A stretch of DNA of 64,000 nt from NCBI RefSeq assembly GCF_035956715.1, contig NZ_CP108381.1, positions 2,852,001 through 2,916,000 of the forward strand. Direction: 5' to 3'. Shown here piece by piece: positions 59,911-64,000 of this stretch (positions within the stretch are counted from its first letter, which is position 1; each line of letters starts with the position of its first letter). This DNA is from Nocardia sp. NBC_01329 (GTDB taxonomy: Bacteria > Actinomycetota > Actinomycetes > Mycobacteriales > Mycobacteriaceae). The translations under genes and the position numbers were made by a program. Below the pieces are notes generated by a model, which saw nothing but the letters and a program-made list of their open reading frames with translations, had not been told where the DNA came from and ran no database searches.

Positions 59911-60534
59911 TCAGACCGCGGCGAACGACTCCGGCCATTCGACGAGCAGCAGATCACACGACACACGTAGATCCGTTTCCGCGTCGGCGACGGTGATGCG
60001 CCCGTTGAGGCACGACTGGATGATGCCGAAGACCACATGGATCAGCACCCGCAGCAGCCCGGCGTCCCGCTCGGTCACCTGCTCGATTCCGGCGGCGTCG
60101 TACAGCAGTTGCCGGAAATTACGATCCACCCGAGCGGTATCGGGCACCGCGGACGCCCGGGCCGTGCTGTTGGACTGGATCATCGCCGCAGCCAGTAGCG
60201 GGCGCCGGAGCAGACCACGCACCACCAGGAGCAACGTGTCGTGCACCGCGTCCTTGGCGGCCTGTTCCGGTTGTGCGCGCCGGGCGTATCTCGCGCTCAT
60301 ACGGTCGATCTGATCGAGCATCACCGCGACGAAGAGATGAGTTTTGGACGGGAAGTAGCGGTAGAGCGTGGCCACCGCTACACCCGCCAGCTTCGCCACC
60401 TCGTGCATCTGGACTCGTTCGAGTTCCTTCTCGGTGGCCAATGTCGCGGCGGCACCGAGTATCCGTACCACCCGCGCGTGCTGCTCGGTGGAACTCGGTG
60501 CCGCGGCGTCGCGCGCGTCGGCGATTCTCGGCAT
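59911..60534 (-). CDS. TetR family regulator
   Basis: A 207-residue protein with a TetR HTH (ARVVRILGAAATLATEKELE, RVQMHEVAKLAGVAVATLYR, YFPSKTHLFVAVMLDQIDRM) and a TetR C-terminal domain of the KstR type (AAMIQSNSTARASAVPDTAR, RNFRQLLYDAAGIEQVTERD). ATG 60534 follows AAGGAG. It converges with the acyl-CoA ligase gene. Confidence 0.9.
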   Translation of the reverse strand: MPRIADARDAAAPSSTEQHARVVRILGAAATLATEKELERVQMHEVAKLAGVAVATLYRYFPSKTHLFVAVMLDQIDRMSARYARRAQPEQAAKDAVHDTLLLVVRGLLRRPLLAAAMIQSNSTARASAVPDTARVDRNFRQLLYDAAGIEQVTERDAGLLRVLIHVVFGIIQSCLNGRITVADAETDLRVSCDLLLVEWPESFAAV

Positions 60535-60636
60535 GCTCTCCTTTCCTCCTCCCACCACGAACAACCGCCTCGATGCTGCCAGCCGCCCGGACCGACCGCC
60601 GGAACCTGTCCAGTGAGTGAGATCGGGCGCCCCGGC

Positions 60637-61305
60637 TCAGCGGCCGAACACCGTGTTCAGCAGATCCGCTGCGACCCGGTTCATCGGGACCAGTACCCGC
60701 CGGTGGACGAATGCGATCGGGCGTACGACGACGAAATCCCAGCATGTTCCGAGTATGCGCAGGACCGGACGCAGCACGGTCCGATAAACGAAGGCACACG
60801 GAATCACGACCAGTATCCGCACCACGGCGGTCGCCCCGCGCCAACCGTAGGCGGCGATCGACGCGAGAACCTTCCCGCAGGGCCGCAGCACCCACCGCCA
60901 TACCTGGTGCAGCGGCCATTCCACGAAGCACCGCCACAGCCACTCGACCGTTACGGCGATCGCGCCGAGCACCGGCCGCAGGATCCAGCGCCACAGCAGG
61001 ACGAGAACCGGGCGCAGCAACCGCTGCCACAGCCACTGTTCGACGGCGTGCCGCAGCGGCCTCAGCAGCCAGTCCTTCACAAACAGCCACAGCGGCCGAA
61101 CCAACCGACACCAGAGGAACCGCGCTACCGGTGCCAGCAGCCGTTCCAGAATGTAGACGCACGCAGCGACGACCGCCCGGCCGCACCACCTCACCGCTTC
61201 CCAGAGCAATCGCACCGGTACCAGCAGCACCACCGCGAGTCCCCGTGCCACCCATTCACCGATCGAGACCCGTGTTCGCGGTTCCCGTGGATCTGTCGAA
61301 GCCAT
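60637..61305 (-). CDS. Trp/Arg/Pro-repeat membrane protein
   Basis: This 222-residue protein is composed mainly of a degenerate repeat around (L/W)xxx(L/V)LRPVxxLLW. Examples are CRLVRPLWLFVKDWLLRPLR, QRLLRPVLVLLWRWILRPVL, WPLHQVWRWVLRPCGKVLAS and YRTVLRPVLRILGTCWDFVV. Hydrophobic runs alternate with Arg-Pro pairs every 18-20 residues, as if many short helices dip in and out of the membrane. No known family was recognised. ATG 61305 follows GGAGGAGG. Confidence 0.7.
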   Translation of the reverse strand: MASTDPREPRTRVSIGEWVARGLAVVLLVPVRLLWEAVRWCGRAVVAACVYILERLLAPVARFLWCRLVRPLWLFVKDWLLRPLRHAVEQWLWQRLLRPVLVLLWRWILRPVLGAIAVTVEWLWRCFVEWPLHQVWRWVLRPCGKVLASIAAYGWRGATAVVRILVVIPCAFVYRTVLRPVLRILGTCWDFVVVRPIAFVHRRVLVPMNRVAADLLNTVFGR

Positions 61306-61399
61306 CGAATCCTCCTCCCTCCCGGAATCATCGCACTCCGTGACCGCGGCAGTACGGGCGGTTACCCGGTCGGCGCGCCGAGTGGAAAGGTGATCGCGG

Positions 61400-62275
61400 T
61401 CAGGGCATCGAGCTCGGCAGTCGGTCGAGAAAGCCGGCGATGAGTGGCGCGACCTCGGCGAGATGGGTTTCCAGAACGAAGTGCCCGGTATCGAACAGGT
61501 GCAGTTCGGCATCCGGGAGGTCGGCCAGGTAGGCGTGCGCGCCGGGCGCGGGGAAGAAGGGATCATTCGCGCCCCAGGCGAGCAAGGTGGGCGGAGTGTG
61601 CTCACGCAACCAGGCCTGCCAGGCGGGGTAACGCAGAATATTGGTTTTGTAGTCGAAGGCCAGCGCGATCTGTGCGGCCCGGCGCCCCGGCAGCTCGAGG
61701 AAATACTGGTCCAGTAACCAGGATTCGGGCGACAGCACCGTGGTGTCGGCGACACCGGTCTCGTACTGGCCGCGAGTGCCGTCGAGAGTCAGCAGCCCGC
61801 GGATCGTCTCTTCGGCGCCCTCGTCTTCCGGGCGCAGCGCGGTGAACTCCCGCGCTCCGTCGGAAAGTCCCGCTTCATAGGCATTTCCGTTCTGCACGAC
61901 CAGGCCGGTGATCCATTCGGGATGACGCTCGGCGATCCGGAAGCCGATCGGGGCGCCGAAGTCGAAGAGGTACATGGCGAATCGACGCAGCCCGAGCTGC
62001 CCGACGAACCCTTCGACGATATCGGCCAGCCGGTCGAACGAGTACCGGAAATCCGCTGGGGCCGTCGTATTTCCGAAGCCAGGGTAATCGGGCGCGATGA
62101 GACGGTAACGATCGCCGAGGGCATCGGTCAACCGCCGGAACTGGTGGGATCCGGAGGGGAAGCCGTGCAACAGCAGCAGGGTCGGCGCGCCTGCGCGAAC
62201 CGGCACGGACTCGCGATAGAAGACCTCCACGCCGTCGATGTCGACGCGATCGTGGTGAACAACGGGCAGACCCAT
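61400..62275 (-). CDS. alpha/beta hydrolase, haloalkane dehalogenase/epoxide hydrolase type
   Basis: A 291-residue protein. LLLLHGFPSGSHQFRRLTDA, RLIAPDYPGFGNTTAPADFR, AMYLFDFGAPIGFRIAERHP and LHLFDTGHFVLETHLAEVAP give an HG oxyanion loop, a nucleophile Asp in FDFGAPIG (where esterases have Ser) and His in TGHF. Asp as nucleophile is the dehalogenase/epoxide hydrolase arrangement. It is divergent from a CGNR regulator with a palindrome between the two genes. Confidence 0.88.
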   Translation of the reverse strand: MGLPVVHHDRVDIDGVEVFYRESVPVRAGAPTLLLLHGFPSGSHQFRRLTDALGDRYRLIAPDYPGFGNTTAPADFRYSFDRLADIVEGFVGQLGLRRFAMYLFDFGAPIGFRIAERHPEWITGLVVQNGNAYEAGLSDGAREFTALRPEDEGAEETIRGLLTLDGTRGQYETGVADTTVLSPESWLLDQYFLELPGRRAAQIALAFDYKTNILRYPAWQAWLREHTPPTLLAWGANDPFFPAPGAHAYLADLPDAELHLFDTGHFVLETHLAEVAPLIAGFLDRLPSSMP

Positions 62276-62308
62276 GGCGGTAACACCCTTTCTTGCGACG
62301 AAGATGCA

Positions 62309-62331
62309 TTAGTTGATCAGACTCCAACTAA
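62309..62331. promoter_or_regulatory. inverted repeat between hydrolase and CGNR genes
   Basis: TTAGTTG (62309-62315) and CAACTAA (62325-62331) are perfect 7-bp arms separated by 9 bp. It lies in the AT-rich 87-bp divergent promoter and is a likely operator for the CGNR protein, controlling the hydrolase gene. Confidence 0.6.
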
Positions 62332-62362
62332 TACGTCAAATGACTCATGTAGCATTAGCCTC

Positions 62363-62941
62363 ATGAGTGAGGCCCCGCTGATCGGCGAGCCACTGGCCCT
62401 GGACCTGGTCAACACCCGCCCAGCCGACGACGATCTACTGAGCACCCCCGATCAGCTCGCCGAGTGGCTGCGAAGTCAGGCCGACCGGTTACCCGAACGA
62501 GGTCCGGCCCACCCGACCGCCGACGATCTCGACCAGGTCCGCCGGATCCGCACACACCTCACAGCCGTATTCGAGGCGCTGCTGCACGACCGGCGCCCAC
62601 CCGCGGCCGCGCTCCGCGGATTGAACAATGCCCAATCCGCGGCGCCCGCCATCCGACATCTGGAATGGACGGGCAACACACTCACAGCCGACGCCCGGCG
62701 CCCCGGATCCGCCGGTGCCCGGCTGGCCGCCGCCCTGGCCGAATCGGCTGCGGAACTGCTCGCCGATCCGTCGATCACCCGTCTCAAACAGTGCGAGGCA
62801 CAGGACTGCGTCCTCCTGTTCCTCCCCGCCCATCCCCGCCGGCGCTGGTGCTCAGCGCAACGCTGCGGCAACCGCGTCCGGGTGGCGCGCTACTACGACC
62901 GCCACAAAAAGGCATCGAACCCTGGAACTGCCACAGGCTGA
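62363..62941 (+). CDS. CGNR zinc-finger regulator
   Basis: The 192-residue product has an N-terminal ABATE-like domain (PLIGEPLALDLVNTRPADDD) and a C-terminal zinc finger with LKQCEAQDCVLLFLPAHPRR, RWCSAQRCGNRVRVARYYDR. The CGNR residues and the Cys pairs are intact. Family members are stress-responsive DNA-binding regulators. It is divergent from the dehalogenase-like hydrolase, across the palindrome. Confidence 0.88.
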   Translation: MSEAPLIGEPLALDLVNTRPADDDLLSTPDQLAEWLRSQADRLPERGPAHPTADDLDQVRRIRTHLTAVFEALLHDRRPPAAALRGLNNAQSAAPAIRHLEWTGNTLTADARRPGSAGARLAAALAESAAELLADPSITRLKQCEAQDCVLLFLPAHPRRRWCSAQRCGNRVRVARYYDRHKKASNPGTATG

Positions 62942-63125
62942 GTTCATATCGTCCACACACGCGCGCCCGTGCCGGCGAAGGCCCAGACCGCCCGCCCTCG
63001 GACAGGCGATATCGCGTACGCGAATTTCGCCCTCCAGCACAATGCTGGGATCGGCGGCGTGACCGTGGTCACGCGGTATGTGGACAGCGGCTCCACGCCT
63101 ACCGGTGAATCGCCGAACTCTCAGG

Positions 63126-63239
63126 TCACCGGTTGCGCACCCGCACGAGGGTGCGTGGTGCCGCAGCGGCCATATGGCTCGATATCACCATGGAAATGAG
63201 CACCGCGAAACCGGCGGCAGCCGTCGCAAAGACCATCAT
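63126..63239 (-). CDS. 37-residue membrane peptide
   Basis: The short ORF reads MMVFATAAAGFAVLISMVIS and SHMAAAAPRTLVRVRNR: one hydrophobic helix and a basic tail. GAGGAGG lies 6 bp before the first ATG, one of the best ribosome binding sites in the window. This makes translation likely despite the size. No homology is claimed. Confidence 0.5.
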   Translation of the reverse strand: MMVFATAAAGFAVLISMVISSHMAAAAPRTLVRVRNR

Positions 63240-63413
63240 TGGGAACCTCCTCGTATCGCTTCGGTGTCCACCTTGCCCGGTGAACCTGGCAATATGCTGT
63301 GCGCCGCTCGGTAACGCCGTGTGTACTCAGCGGCAATCGGGGATCCCCTCACTGTTGCCGAAGGTCACCAGCGCCCGCCGGCCACCGCATCCAGCAGTGC
63401 GAACCCGGCCGCG

Positions 63414-64000
63414 CTACTGCGTCCGCAGCAGCATGTGCAGCGCGGCAGCAGCCTCGAACAAGGCCGCGCAGCGGGTATCGATACCGGCGTCCCGTTCTGC
63501 CAGAGCTCGCGCGATCCCGTCCCATCCTCCGGCGTCACGCAGCCACGGGATCAGCTCCCGTAACGACTCGATACCGTATCCGGCGAGGCGGAGTTGATGA
63601 ACCAGCCGCGCGATCCGCACATCACCGGGGGTGTACCGGCGGGCCGATCGCCCGGCACGATGCGGCACGACCAATCCCGCCGCGTCCCAGTGCCGCAGGG
63701 TCGAGGCCCGGACCCCGAGGGCACGGGCCAGTTCGGAGATGCTCATGGCATCCGCCGGACGGATATCGCCGACGGGCTCGTCGGCGATGGCCCGAGCCGC
63801 GTCCCGCGCGTACTCGACATCCCGGCGTTCCCGGTCCAGCCGGGCGTGCGCACGATTCAACAACACGAACAACCGGGTGGGGCCCTGCTCCCGCGCCTCG
63901 CGCAGAATCCGCTTGGCCGCCACCGGGCCGGTGCCCGCCGCCAGCGCCCGGTAGGCGCGCACCGACCACACGTGAGCGTCGCCGTAGACGCGGTAACCGC
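63414..64000 (-). CDS. MerR-type regulator with two MerR domains (cut by window edge)
   Basis: The visible part is about 195 residues; the 5' end lies beyond 64000. It begins in a MerR domain (GYRVYGDAHVWSVRAYRALA) and, after a linker, contains a second complete MerR helix-turn-helix: AMSISELARALGVRASTLRH, WDAAGLVVPHRAGRSARRYT, PGDVRIARLVHQLRLAGYGI. Two MerR-like domains in one chain are uncommon. The downstream part (RDAGGWDGIARALAERDAGI) is the linker and short C-terminus. Confidence 0.8.
   Translation of the reverse strand, partial: GYRVYGDAHVWSVRAYRALAAGTGPVAAKRILREAREQGPTRLFVLLNRAHARLDRERRDVEYARDAARAIADEPVGDIRPADAMSISELARALGVRASTLRHWDAAGLVVPHRAGRSARRYTPGDVRIARLVHQLRLAGYGIESLRELIPWLRDAGGWDGIARALAERDAGIDTRCAALFEAAAALHMLLRTQ

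Noticed and set aside
1..64000. CRISPR arrays and tRNA/rRNA genes
   Set aside because: I saw no regularly spaced repeats with unique spacers and no recognisable RNA gene; a short tRNA could still be missed without a covariance search.

Overview
The window is high-GC actinomycete DNA with dense, mostly short-spaced genes. The gene content points to a mycolic-acid actinomycete, most plausibly Nocardia or a close relative. That content includes a carboxylic acid reductase start, an Lsr2-type nucleoid protein, a DUF574 SAM methyltransferase, a SigF-group sigma factor, an RsbQ/RsbP-like pair, a mycofactocin-type SDR and several luciferase-like monooxygenases. The genus is inferred from gene content, not from a marker gene.

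Layout. 0-2 kb: a divergent locus with the start of a carboxylic acid reductase gene on the left, and a TetR regulator plus an aromatic-acid-type MFS transporter on the right, around a palindromic operator. 2-5 kb: a ribosome-hibernation-like protein and a phage-flavoured patch (endolysin-type amidase, small membrane protein, XRE regulator, three 21-bp direct repeats). 5-11 kb: a DUF1275 membrane protein, two flavin-dependent monooxygenases and a long disordered protein. 12-23 kb: stress and signalling genes (RsbQ-like hydrolase with PAS-PP2C phosphatase, YihY protein with a SigF-like promoter, two-component system, DUF4173 protein, methyltransferase, HEAT/MerR-HEAT pair). 23-26 kb: DUF3159 protein, CsbD, PhzF and a lytic transglycosylase. 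26-36 kb: a catabolic island with P450, TetR, a five-gene Liv-type ABC importer, acyl-CoA ligase and SDR. 36-44 kb: assorted genes including MarR, a papain-like hydrolase, an Lsr2 paralog, an ADP-ribosylglycohydrolase, AraC and SigF.

43.9-52 kb is an accessory region. It holds a truncated integrase, an IS5-type element with a broken transposase, and IS3 and IS5 fragments. Between them lies a RiPP-type cluster on the minus strand, read in this order: precursor 2, a 28-codon remnant ORF, a TPR protein, precursor 1, a radical SAM/SPASM enzyme of the FxsB type, and an MFS exporter. The two 50-residue precursors are almost identical over residues 1-36 and diverge over the last 14, the usual leader/core pattern. 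Each sits in a duplicated block that also carries its 5' leader and a 3' hairpin. This is the best candidate for an undescribed system in the window.

52-64 kb returns to chromosomal genes: an HD phosphohydrolase, hydrolases, AraC, a second degradative locus (HsaA-like flavoprotein, IclR regulator, acyl-CoA ligase, TetR), an unusual Trp/Arg/Pro repeat membrane protein, a dehalogenase-like hydrolase divergent from a CGNR regulator, a 37-residue membrane peptide and a MerR protein that runs off the right edge. I saw no rRNA, tRNA or CRISPR array.
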